DNA of 5,242 bases, taken from NCBI GenBank assembly GCA_937141995.1, contig CAKZQX010000800.1, positions 1 through 5,242 of the forward strand. Reading direction: 5' to 3'. This stretch comes from an uncultured Chloroflexaceae bacterium (GTDB lineage: Bacteria > Chloroflexota > Chloroflexia > Chloroflexales > Chloroflexaceae). The notes below the pieces were generated by a model, which made no database searches, was not told the origin of the DNA, and was given only the letters and a program-made list of their open reading frames with translations. Positions 1 through 5,242 of the stretch are shown here, piece after piece (position 1 is the stretch's first letter; every line of letters starts with the position of its first letter). A program made the position numbers and the translations under genes.

Positions 1-3
1 TTT

Positions 4-54
4 ATCTGTTTCACGAAAATTTGGCACAATGTGCCAAATTTTCGTGAAAAAGAT
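4..54. repeat. 51-base near-perfect palindrome (25-base arms, 1-base centre)
   Basis: Bases 4-28 and 30-54 are reverse complements around the single base A29, with one mismatch (G8 against A50). The inner 20 bases of each arm (9-28 and 30-49) match perfectly. As RNA from either strand it would form a long stem with a very small loop, and as DNA it could extrude a cruciform. It lies about 280 bases after the nuoI stop, near the edge of the non-coding tail. Neither side has a T-run, so it is not a textbook intrinsic terminator, though it could still stop or protect a transcript in both directions. Other readings are a site for a dimeric regulator or a palindromic dispersed repeat. The structure is plain in the sequence; the role is unknown. 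Confidence 0.9.
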
Positions 55-61
55 CGAGAAT

Positions 62-79
62 CCTCCGCCCTGCCGGAGG
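62..79. repeat. Small GC-rich hairpin
   Basis: CCTCCG at 62-67 pairs perfectly with CGGAGG at 74-79 around a 6-base loop. It sits 7 bases from the large palindrome, so the two would form tandem stems in a transcript. No T-run follows on either strand. Its right part (69-80) is the exact reverse complement of 913-924 in the nuoH-nuoI spacer. It could help end or stabilise the nuo transcript, but that is inferred only from its place. Confidence 0.6.
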
Positions 80-130
80 CACTATCCATGGTCAACGCCA
101 GGATCACATAACGCATAGGAGCACTGGTCG

Positions 131-165
131 TTTCGCGTTTTTCGTTCATTTCGTGGCGTTCGTGG
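131..165. repeat. Short degenerate tandem array with 9-base period (TTCG core)
   Basis: TTCG recurs at 132, 141, 150 and 159, exactly 9 bases apart. The two best-kept units read TTCGTGGCG and TTCGTGGTC, and the outer units are more degenerate. On the other strand the core is CGAA, usually ACGAA. Repeats of the kind CCACGAAGG with a 9-base step are familiar to me from spacers of many bacterial genomes, so this is probably a worn copy of such an array; that link is from memory. A 9-base step could also come from a decayed three-residue coding repeat, but no open frame supports this. Confidence 0.65.
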
Positions 166-200
166 TCCAAACTCCCACCATGTAACTCCTGTCACATTAC

Positions 201-330
201 ACACATTACGCGGTTGCCATGCAAATCGGAGATTTCACCCGATGGCAGCCCGATTCGCCGCTACCGCAGGCGAAGACCGCTTTCATTTTGTCAAACGTGC
301 AATTTGAACAGCCACCGCGTAACGCGTGCC
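201..330. repeat. Convergent REP/BIME-like repeat pair A, downstream of nuoI
   Basis: Two copies of one unit face each other. The left arm 206-226 (TTACGCGGT followed by GCC and CAAAT) and the right arm 302-322 are reverse complements at 17 of 21 positions, separated by about 75 bases. The right arm continues outward to 330 with GGCACGCG (minus-strand reading) and ends 3 bases before the nuoI stop codon. The same unit occurs as a pair in the nuoH-nuoI spacer (853-1002), and the inner segments near the right arms also resemble each other (GCTTTCA, then TCAAAC, then GAACAG, then CACCGCGTA). The arrangement resembles paired REP units (BIMEs) found at 3' ends of bacterial genes, where they can stabilise or terminate mRNA. 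Membership of a genome-wide family is inferred. Confidence 0.65.
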
Positions 331-333
331 ACA

Positions 334-834
334 TTACAGATCGATTTTGGCAGGCGGGCTGGGAGTCCGGTTGCCCAGTTGCTCCAGCACCGGCGGGATC
401 TCCCCGTGGCCCTGATCAGGGGGAACGAGCAGCATTTCTTTGGTATAAATCGAGGTTTCGCGGTCATAGAATGACAGCTCGTACTGATGCTCCAGCACAA
501 TCGCGTTGGTCGGGCAGGCATCCTCGCAGTAGCCGCAGAAGATGCAGCGTAGCATATTAATCTCGTAGGTAGCGGCGTAACGCTCACCCGGCGAGGTCGG
601 CTGGTCAGGTTTATTCTCCGCCGGCACGACCAGGATCGCATCGGCAGGACATGCCGCCGAGCAGAGCGAACAGCCGATGCAGCGCTCCTGCCCATTGGCA
701 AAGCGCTTGAGCTCGTGGCGTCCCCGGAAACGCTCCCGCACCGGTCGCTTAACATCCGGGTATTGCACCGTCACCGGCTGCTCAAACATATAACGCAGGG
801 TTGTGCGCAGCCCCTTAAACAACTCTCCGATCAT
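334..834 (-). CDS. nuoI: NADH-quinone oxidoreductase subunit I (NuoI)
   Basis: This peripheral-arm subunit of complex I carries the two 4Fe-4S clusters N6a and N6b, which relay electrons from NuoG to the terminal cluster N2 beside the quinone site. The 166-residue product has two 8Fe ferredoxin motifs: CIGCSLCSAACP (Cys 52, 55, 58, 62) and CIFCGYCEDACP (Cys 97, 100, 103, 107). All eight ligands are present. The N-terminal segment, around FKGLRTTLRYMFEQPVT, is the amphipathic part typical of NuoI that lies against the membrane. Length is normal for the family. The ATG at 834 is supported by GAGGAG at 840-845 with a 5-base spacer and by an in-frame TGA four codons upstream. The gene follows nuoH by 180 bases in the same direction, as in standard nuo order. 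The proline-rich C-terminal tail is unremarkable. Confidence 0.97.
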   Translation of the reverse strand: MIGELFKGLRTTLRYMFEQPVTVQYPDVKRPVRERFRGRHELKRFANGQERCIGCSLCSAACPADAILVVPAENKPDQPTSPGERYAATYEINMLRCIFCGYCEDACPTNAIVLEHQYELSFYDRETSIYTKEMLLVPPDQGHGEIPPVLEQLGNRTPSPPAKIDL

Positions 835-839
835 GAATA

Positions 840-845
840 CTCCTC
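840..845 (-). promoter_or_regulatory. Ribosome binding site of nuoI
   Basis: Read on the minus strand this is GAGGAG, five bases before the nuoI ATG. It is the strongest Shine-Dalgarno sequence of the three nuo genes here. It lies between the start codon and the repeat pair at 853-1002, so the repeat structure does not cover it but sits directly upstream. Confidence 0.8.
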
Positions 846-852
846 ACTTAAA

Positions 853-1002
853 GTACACGCGTTACGCGGTCGGTTCCAAACCAGGTATTTACATAGATGA
901 ACGGCTCGATCCGCCTCCGGCAGGACGTACCACGCTGCCACAGGCAATTCCGGCTTTCAGGTCTGGATCAAACTGGAACAGTTGCACCGCGTACGTCGTG
1001 CC
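853..1002. repeat. Convergent REP/BIME-like repeat pair B, in the nuoH-nuoI spacer
   Basis: This structure fills most of the 180-base spacer between nuoH and nuoI. The left unit (853-881) contains CACGCGTTACGCGGT followed by CGGTTCCA. The right unit (about 970-1002) is its imperfect reverse complement, containing TGGAACAG and CACCGCGTA. The arms share TACGCGGT exactly plus a TTCCA block, with a 4-base insertion in the right unit. The right unit also matches the one after nuoI: 984-1002 against 312-330 agree at 15 of 19 positions, in the same orientation relative to the upstream gene. The transcript could fold here into a long imperfect stem with a loop of about 80-90 bases. An effect on the nuoH:nuoI mRNA ratio is possible but inferred. 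Confidence 0.65.
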
Positions 1003-1014
1003 TCTTATCTTACC

Positions 1015-2262
1015 CTATACCGACTTACTCTCAGACTGGGATACCGCCGGGGGCTCAAACCGGGCAAAATCGACCGGCGAGGTTGGTATCGCCGGTCCAC
1101 CCAGGCGCGATACACCATACAACATGCCAAGTCCCAGCACAAACAGCAGAACACCCTCAACCCAGCGGCTATCACCCGGAACAATCACAATCACAATCGC
1201 CGTCACGACCACATTCGCCAGGCCAAGCGGCAGCAGCCACTTCCAGCCCAGGTCCATCAGCTTATCGTAGCGAATCCGCGGCCAGGAGGCGCGAATCCAG
1301 ACGGACATAAACAGGAACAGCGCCACCTTACCCAGGAACGAGAGCACCGAGAGAATCCCGATCAGGAAGGTTGCCAACCCGGTGCCCGTCGCTTCTTCGA
1401 TAATTCCGCCCAGTGTCAACAGGCCGGGGAAGCGCCAGCCGCCAAAGAAGAGTGTTACGGCAATCGCGCTGACGGCAATCAGCTTGATATACTCCGCCAT
1501 AAAAAAGAGCGCAAACTTCATCGAGCCATACTCGACATTATAGCCGCCGGCCAACTCCTGCTCGGCCTCCACCAGGTCAAAGGGCGCGCGTACTACCTCA
1601 GCCGTAGCGCTGATCATAAAAACTATCCAGGCCAGGAACTGTGGTAGAATCGCCCAGAGCCCACCCTGAAAATAGACAATCTCACGCATGCTAAACGTAC
1701 CGGCCCACATCACCGCGCTCAGCACCGCCAGGCCCAGCGCCAGTTCATACGAGATCAGTTGCGCCGACGAGCGGATACCGCCCAGCATCGAATATTTGTT
1801 GTTGCTGGACCAGCCCGCCAGAGTAATGCCATAAACCCCGATAGAGGTCACGGCCAGCAGATAGAGCACGCCGACATTTGTATCGGCAATCTGAAAGAAG
1901 TTGCTCAAGTTATCGCCGGGATTCGCCACAAAACAGGCCTCGTAGCTACCCGCGATATTCCAGCAACCCAGCGGAATCACCGCCCAGATAATAATCGCCG
2001 GAACCATCGCCAGCGCCGGAGCCAGCAGGTAAACGCGCTTATCAGCGGCAACCGGCGTAAAGTCTTCTTTGAAGAAGAGCTTGATCGCGTCGGCAATCGG
2101 TTGCAACAGACCGGCCGGGCCGGCCCGATTAGGTCCAACCCGGTTTTGCAACCGCGCCAGCACCCGCCGTTCAAACCAGGTCAGGTAGGCAAAACCGGTT
2201 GTCACGGCAAGCGCTACCACAACACACTGGACGATCAGGATCAGGAATTGCAGAATGCCCAT
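1015..2262 (-). CDS. nuoH: NADH-quinone oxidoreductase subunit H (NuoH)
   Basis: NuoH is the membrane subunit of complex I that joins the peripheral arm to the proton-pumping arm and forms much of the quinone-access channel. The 415-residue product is a multi-span membrane protein. Family signatures in order are: [19 protein letters not shown] (residues 31-49) with [16 protein letters not shown] (52-67); [20 protein letters not shown] (150-169); [20 protein letters not shown] (225-244); and [20 protein letters not shown] (318-337). The acidic and arginine-rich loops implicated in quinone-site coupling are therefore present. It is longer than the roughly 325-residue E. coli protein. The excess is mainly at the C-terminus, with a further hydrophobic span (about 368-385) and a hydrophilic tail to 415. 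The start is fixed by an in-frame TGA two codons upstream; a weak GGTGA lies 3 bases before the ATG. It is co-oriented with nuoG, 104 bases downstream of it. Confidence 0.97.
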   Translation of the reverse strand: MGILQFLILIVQCVVVALAVTTGFAYLTWFERRVLARLQNRVGPNRAGPAGLLQPIADAIKLFFKEDFTPVAADKRVYLLAPALAMVPAIIIWAVIPLGCWNIAGSYEACFVANPGDNLSNFFQIADTNVGVLYLLAVTSIGVYGITLAGWSSNNKYSMLGGIRSSAQLISYELALGLAVLSAVMWAGTFSMREIVYFQGGLWAILPQFLAWIVFMISATAEVVRAPFDLVEAEQELAGGYNVEYGSMKFALFFMAEYIKLIAVSAIAVTLFFGGWRFPGLLTLGGIIEEATGTGLATFLIGILSVLSFLGKVALFLFMSVWIRASWPRIRYDKLMDLGWKWLLPLGLANVVVTAIVIVIVPGDSRWVEGVLLFVLGLGMLYGVSRLGGPAIPTSPVDFARFEPPAVSQSESKSV

Positions 2263-2265
2263 AGT

Positions 2266-2271
2266 TCACCC
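2266..2271 (-). promoter_or_regulatory. Weak, closely spaced ribosome binding site of nuoH
   Basis: On the minus strand this reads GGGTGA and ends only 3 bases before the nuoH ATG. The TGA it contains is an in-frame stop, so no longer nuoH reading is possible. The match is to the GGTGA end of the anti-Shine-Dalgarno complement, which makes the short spacer acceptable. I see no better site in the 104-base spacer. Confidence 0.5.
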
Positions 2272-2299
2272 ATCATCAACAAGCAAGGAGAACTGCGCA

Positions 2300-2368
2300 G
2301 GCAGGCCCAATGAACCGGAAAGTTTACTCCTCTCTGTTCTGTGCGCCTGCCGGCCGTTCTTAAACTTT
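2300..2368. repeat. Weak nested inverted repeats in the nuoG-nuoH spacer
   Basis: Two inverted repeats interlock around the nuoG stop codon. AAAGTTTA at 2319-2326 pairs with TAAACTTT at 2361-2368, which overlaps the stop. GGCAGGC at 2300-2306 pairs with GCCTGCC at 2345-2351. The two pairings cross, so they could not both form in a simple hairpin. Each is short enough to arise by chance. This spacer lacks the TTACGCGGT repeat family found after nuoH and nuoI. Confidence 0.25.
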
Positions 2369-5060
2369 ATACCTTACTAACCGCCACATGCGTGCGTGGC
2401 CCGGTCTGCAACACCGAGAGCGGTGCTTCCGGCAGATGCGCCGGGATGACCACACTGCCCTCCGGCAGATCGCCCACGACCCGCGCCGGCAGTTCCAGCG
2501 CGCCGGCAGACGAGGCAACCTGCACCCGCTCCCCGGCAGTGATGCCCAGGCGCTCAGCATCGCTGCTGTTGATGGCAACATATGCCGCCGGGACATGCGT
2601 TTGCAGCAGCGAATTCTGCATCAGCCGATCACCATCGTAGAGCAACTGCTGGATCATCAGCACGAAGGGGTAGCGCTCATCGGCCATGATCGCCTCAATC
2701 GGCTGAGGTTTCAGCGCGAAGCCAGCCTGCGACTGCTCGATCATGGCCGGGTACTGCAACCCGATCCCCTCGGTATTCTCATAGTTAGTGCCGTCGTAGT
2801 AGATCGCCTCGTTCGTTTGCCGCCCCCAGACGCCGACCCGCCCCGTCTGCGCCAGACTGCCATGCGTAATGCCCGCGTAGCCCGGGACATACTCGGCAAT
2901 ATCCATTGCCACATCACTCACGGTGAAGTAATTCCAGGCAAACCCGCGCGTCTGCGTATTCACCATCGCCAGCGCCTGCGCCACACCCTGAATAATCATC
3001 CAGTCGGCGCGGCACTCCCCCGGAGCCGGACGCGCCTGCCGGGCGCGTTGCACCCGTCGCTCGGCATTCACATAAGTGCCGTCGCGCTCAGCAAAGGAGG
3101 CCGCCGGCAGCACCACATCGGCCACCTGCGCCGTCGCCGTCATAAACATATCCTGCACCACCAGGAAATCGAGCGCCTCCAGCGCCGCCCGACTGGCGGG
3201 ATAGTCCGTGGCGGGATCAAGCCCCATCACATACATTCCGCGCACGCGGCCCTCAGAAGCCGCGCCCCAGAGTTCGCGGGCACTCAGGCCCGGCTCGGAC
3301 AACGGCGAGTAGCCGGGACCATAATCCGGGCGCACGCCCATATCGAGCGCGCCACGCGAGTTACCCCAGGGCAGCAGCGCAATCAGGCCATTGTTTGCCC
3401 GCCCGATCTTCCCGGTCAGCGCCGCCAGATTGCCCAGATCCTGCGTGAGAGCCGGGCCAACCGTCAGCGCCGCCGCGCCATAGACAATAATTCCATTCTC
3501 GGCATCGACAAAGCTCTGTGCAATCGCGCGGATATCATCTTCGGCAACACCCGCAGCCTCAGCCATCTGTCCAACCGTGACCCCGTGCAGTATGGATTGC
3601 AGTTCGCCGAACTCCGTCACCTGCGCCGACTTCGGCTGGTCGCCAATCAGATCCAGGACGGCAAGCAGCAACCCCTGTGCCACATGGCGCTCATTGTTGG
3701 GATGATACTGCAGGCAACGTGTGGCGAAGCGGTCCAGTTTGGTAGGCCGCGCATTTGCCACAACCAGATCACCCCCACGCTCGGCGATACCACGCAAGCG
3801 CAGCAGGGCAACCGGCGCTTCCTCTTCCGGGTCTGCGCCAAACACCAGCACCGTAGTGCCCTGGCCCAACTCCATCAGATTGGTGCCCACGCCAACACCC
3901 AGTTCGGCCCCAATATTATCGTCGGGCGGCTCGCCGGGCGCGCCGACGCGATGATCCAGGTTGTGGCTCTGCAACACCTCACGGAAGAGCCGCTGGAAGG
4001 CATACAGATCCTCATTTGCCAACCGCTCCCCGGCCAACCCGGCCAGCGCTTCCCCCCCGGCTTCCTGCTGGATTGCGGTAAACTTCTCCGCCACTACCCG
4101 CAGCGCCTCGTCCCAACCGACCGGCACCAACTGGTTGCCCATCCGGATCAGCGGCGTTGTCAGGCGTTCCTGGCTCTCGACAAAATGCTGCGCAAAGCGG
4201 CCCTTGTCACAGATCCAGATATCGTTGACTTCGCCATTCTCGCGCGGCATGACGCGCATGATTTTATCATGGCGCATATCCAACGAGATATTACAGCCGA
4301 CCGGACAGTGCGTACAGATCGACGGCTTAGATTGAACTTCCCAGGCGCGCGCCTTGAAGCGAAAGTCCGCTGTTGTCAGCGCCCCAACCGGGCAGATATC
4401 GGTGGTGTTCCCGCTGAACTTACTATCGAAGGGCGGATCACTCTTGCTGATAATGTGCCAACTGCGGCCCCGGCTGGAGTAGCCCAGCACCGAATCACCG
4501 GCAATCTCATCCTGGTAGCGCACACAACGCCCACATAGAATGCAGCGCTCGCGGTCCAGCAGGATCAGGTCGCCCAGCGGAACCGGCTTCTCAAAGTGGA
4601 TTTTATCCTCGTAGTCGAAGCGACTGTTACCCGGCCCCCAGTTCATGGTCAGATTTTGCAGCGGGCACTCACCACCTTTGTCACACACCGGGCAGTCCAG
4701 CGGATGGGAGGTCAGCAGGAACTCCAGCACACCCCGCTGGGCATACTGCACCTCCTCGGTAGTGGTCAAAACCACCATACCCTCGCTGACCGGTGTCGTG
4801 CAGCCCGTCATCAGCTTGGGCATCATCGCAATCACCGGCCGGCCCGCCTCGTCCTTCTCGATCTCTCCGGTCGTCCGGTCCTTCTTGGGCGTGCCGACCG
4901 CTACCAGGCACATACGACACATGCCAACCGCCTTCATGCGGGGATGATAGCAGAAAACCGGAATCGCCACCCCGGCCTCGCGGGCGGCATCGACGACGTT
5001 AGTTCCGGGCGGCACGGCGATAGGGATGCCATCGATTGTCAGATTAATTTTATCCGTCAT
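2367..5060 (-). CDS. nuoG: NADH-quinone oxidoreductase subunit G (NuoG)
   Basis: NuoG is the largest peripheral-arm subunit of complex I and conducts electrons from the NADH-oxidising module. In the 897-residue product the N-terminal 2Fe-2S domain has Cys 37, 48, 51 and 87 (N1b). HPLDCPVCDKGGEC gives His119 with Cys 123, 126 and 132 (N5). CILCGRC plus a later CPVG gives Cys 173, 176, 179 and 223 (N4). Cys 249, 252, 256 and 284 form C-x2-C-x3-C-x27-C, the N7 ligand set found in only some bacteria. A molybdopterin-oxidoreductase-like domain follows, and from about 796 a C-terminal dinucleotide-binding-like domain; in this family these carry no molybdenum cofactor. Length is close to the long E. 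coli-type NuoG. The ATG at 5060 has GAGG six bases upstream. The gene begins 26 bases after an upstream Uma2-like gene, so read-through from that gene is likely. Confidence 0.97.
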   Translation of the reverse strand: MTDKINLTIDGIPIAVPPGTNVVDAAREAGVAIPVFCYHPRMKAVGMCRMCLVAVGTPKKDRTTGEIEKDEAGRPVIAMMPKLMTGCTTPVSEGMVVLTTTEEVQYAQRGVLEFLLTSHPLDCPVCDKGGECPLQNLTMNWGPGNSRFDYEDKIHFEKPVPLGDLILLDRERCILCGRCVRYQDEIAGDSVLGYSSRGRSWHIISKSDPPFDSKFSGNTTDICPVGALTTADFRFKARAWEVQSKPSICTHCPVGCNISLDMRHDKIMRVMPRENGEVNDIWICDKGRFAQHFVESQERLTTPLIRMGNQLVPVGWDEALRVVAEKFTAIQQEAGGEALAGLAGERLANEDLYAFQRLFREVLQSHNLDHRVGAPGEPPDDNIGAELGVGVGTNLMELGQGTTVLVFGADPEEEAPVALLRLRGIAERGGDLVVANARPTKLDRFATRCLQYHPNNERHVAQGLLLAVLDLIGDQPKSAQVTEFGELQSILHGVTVGQMAEAAGVAEDDIRAIAQSFVDAENGIIVYGAAALTVGPALTQDLGNLAALTGKIGRANNGLIALLPWGNSRGALDMGVRPDYGPGYSPLSEPGLSARELWGAASEGRVRGMYVMGLDPATDYPASRAALEALDFLVVQDMFMTATAQVADVVLPAASFAERDGTYVNAERRVQRARQARPAPGECRADWMIIQGVAQALAMVNTQTRGFAWNYFTVSDVAMDIAEYVPGYAGITHGSLAQTGRVGVWGRQTNEAIYYDGTNYENTEGIGLQYPAMIEQSQAGFALKPQPIEAIMADERYPFVLMIQQLLYDGDRLMQNSLLQTHVPAAYVAINSSDAERLGITAGERVQVASSAGALELPARVVGDLPEGSVVIPAHLPEAPLSVLQTGPRTHVAVSKV

Positions 5061-5081
5061 TATCTCCCTCTCTAGAGATAA
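5060..5081 (-). promoter_or_regulatory. nuoG ribosome binding site inside a small inverted repeat
   Basis: On the minus strand the leader carries GAGGGAG (5064-5070), which serves as the Shine-Dalgarno sequence. It lies within an inverted repeat: TTATCTC (5075-5081, minus reading) pairs with GAGATAA (5060-5066) across an 8-base loop. The 3' arm takes in the end of the purine tract and the A of the ATG. A 7-base, mostly A-U stem is weak, so regulation of translation is possible but unproven. The ribosome binding site itself is well supported. Confidence 0.55.
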
Positions 5082-5086
5082 TCTTG

Positions 5087-5242
5087 CTAAATTTCAAAGA
5101 AGCGGTCAATCACACAGGCAAAACCGGGCAGAAGTGGTGAAATCAGTTCATCACCTGATAGGAGTGTCTGCACCAGCCGTAACTCAGCCTGCTGCCGTCG
5201 ATAGACTTCCAGCCGCGTGGTGCGCCAGTCAGCAATCCAATA
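5087..5242 (-). CDS. Uma2-family (DUF820) endonuclease-like protein, C-terminal fragment
   Basis: Only the last 51 codons lie in the window; the gene continues past 5242. The visible part begins YWIADWRTTRLEVYRR and ends with LLSGDELISPLLPGF, followed by a short tail and TAG. This matches the typical Uma2 C-terminus, with an EYW-(I/L)-V-D-like strand, an EVYRR strand, then a GD-x-L-x-SPLLPGF block. Uma2 proteins have a PD-(D/E)XK nuclease-like fold and exist in many copies in Chloroflexota and cyanobacteria; their cellular role is poorly known. Most of the catalytic core is upstream of the window, so activity cannot be judged. The gene is co-directional with nuoG and ends 26 bases before it. 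No other family seems likely from this ending. Confidence 0.8.
   Translation of the reverse strand, partial: YWIADWRTTRLEVYRRQQAELRLVQTLLSGDELISPLLPGFACVIDRFFEI

Larger units (their letters stand above)
1..333. other. Repeat-rich non-coding spacer downstream of nuoI
   Basis: This stretch follows the nuoI stop codon and has no reading frame I would defend as a gene. It contains four kinds of structure, listed separately: a 51-base palindrome (4-54), a small GC hairpin (62-79), an array with a 9-base period (131-165) and a convergent repeat pair (201-330). An intact nuoJ, the usual next gene in a nuo operon, is not present. The only minus-strand open frame reaching the window edge starts at 116, lacks a Shine-Dalgarno sequence and reads straight through the palindrome, so I do not call it. 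That the region ends the nuoG-H-I transcript is an inference; no hairpin followed by a T-run is visible. Confidence 0.75.

Noticed and set aside
4..54. Palindrome as a classical rho-independent terminator
   Set aside because: There is a strong stem but no run of T after it on either strand, so the standard definition is not met. It is recorded as a palindrome of unknown role.
1..116. Minus-strand open frame from the ATG at 114-116 to the window edge (38 codons, MRYVILALTMDSASGR...)
   Set aside because: No Shine-Dalgarno sequence precedes the ATG (the bases before it are CTCCT). The frame reads through both the GC hairpin and the 51-base palindrome and does not resemble NuoJ. It is probably open by chance; sequence to the left would settle this.
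69..924. Exact 12-base inverted match between 69-80 and 913-924 (CCTGCCGGAGGC)
   Set aside because: The CCGGCAG-type string also recurs in coding DNA of nuoG, so a 12-base match in GC-rich sequence is weak evidence for a separate repeat family.
982..1647. 221-codon plus-strand open frame over the end of nuoH
   Set aside because: It is antisense to nuoH, with a composition heavy in Arg, Gln and His and no recognisable domain. It is treated as a shadow frame.
4051..4060. Run of seven C within nuoG as a possible frameshift site
   Set aside because: The nuoG frame is intact through it and encodes an ordinary Gly-Gly pair. No alternative product or downstream stop pattern suggests programmed slippage.
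2388..4538. 716-codon open frame on the plus strand opposite nuoG
   Set aside because: It lies wholly antisense to a clear nuoG with all its cluster ligands. It is rich in Arg, His and Gln and matches no family I know. Such long antisense frames are a common by-product of codon bias in GC-rich genes.
1..5242. CRISPR array, tRNA, rRNA, insertion sequence or defence system
   Set aside because: I looked on both strands for regularly spaced long repeats, tRNA-like cloverleafs and transposase motifs and saw none. The repeats present are short, paired and intergenic.

Overview
The window holds a block of respiratory complex I (NADH:quinone oxidoreductase) genes. All genes are on the minus strand and are transcribed from high to low coordinates. 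In transcription order they are: the last 51 codons of a Uma2-family (DUF820) protein, nuoG, nuoH, nuoI, and then about 330 bases without a convincing gene. The DNA is fairly GC-rich. The organism looks like an environmental bacterium, most plausibly a member of the Chloroflexota (Chloroflexus/Roseiflexus-like). This rests on the complex I protein style, including a long NuoG with cluster N7 ligands and a NuoH with an extended C-terminus, on a Uma2 gene, and on repeat-rich spacers. It is an inference from protein style and was not tested by a database search.

Layout. 5087-5242: 3' end of a Uma2-like gene. 2367-5060: nuoG (897 aa), with ligands for one 2Fe-2S and three 4Fe-4S clusters, including N7. 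2263-2366: short spacer. 1015-2262: nuoH (415 aa), the membrane subunit at the quinone site. 835-1014: a 180-base spacer filled by a pair of convergent repeat units. 334-834: nuoI (166 aa), which carries clusters N6a and N6b. 1-333: a repeat-rich tail with a second convergent repeat pair, a short array with a 9-base period, a small GC-rich hairpin and a 51-base near-perfect palindrome.

How the genes work together. NuoG passes electrons from the NADH-oxidising NuoE/F module (not in the window) through its iron-sulfur chain. NuoI carries them on through N6a and N6b towards N2 and quinone (NuoB/NuoD, not in the window). NuoH anchors the peripheral arm and forms part of the quinone-access channel. 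The order G-H-I is the usual nuo order, but nuoF is not immediately upstream of nuoG, and nuoJ is not within 333 bases after nuoI.

The proteins look ordinary. The unusual material is in the spacers. Related repeat units, with core TACGCGGT and usually TTACGCGGT, occur as convergent pairs right after nuoH and right after nuoI, resembling REP/BIME elements. A large palindrome lies near the window edge. I see no defence system, CRISPR array, transposase, tRNA or rRNA, and I do not claim a new multi-gene system here.
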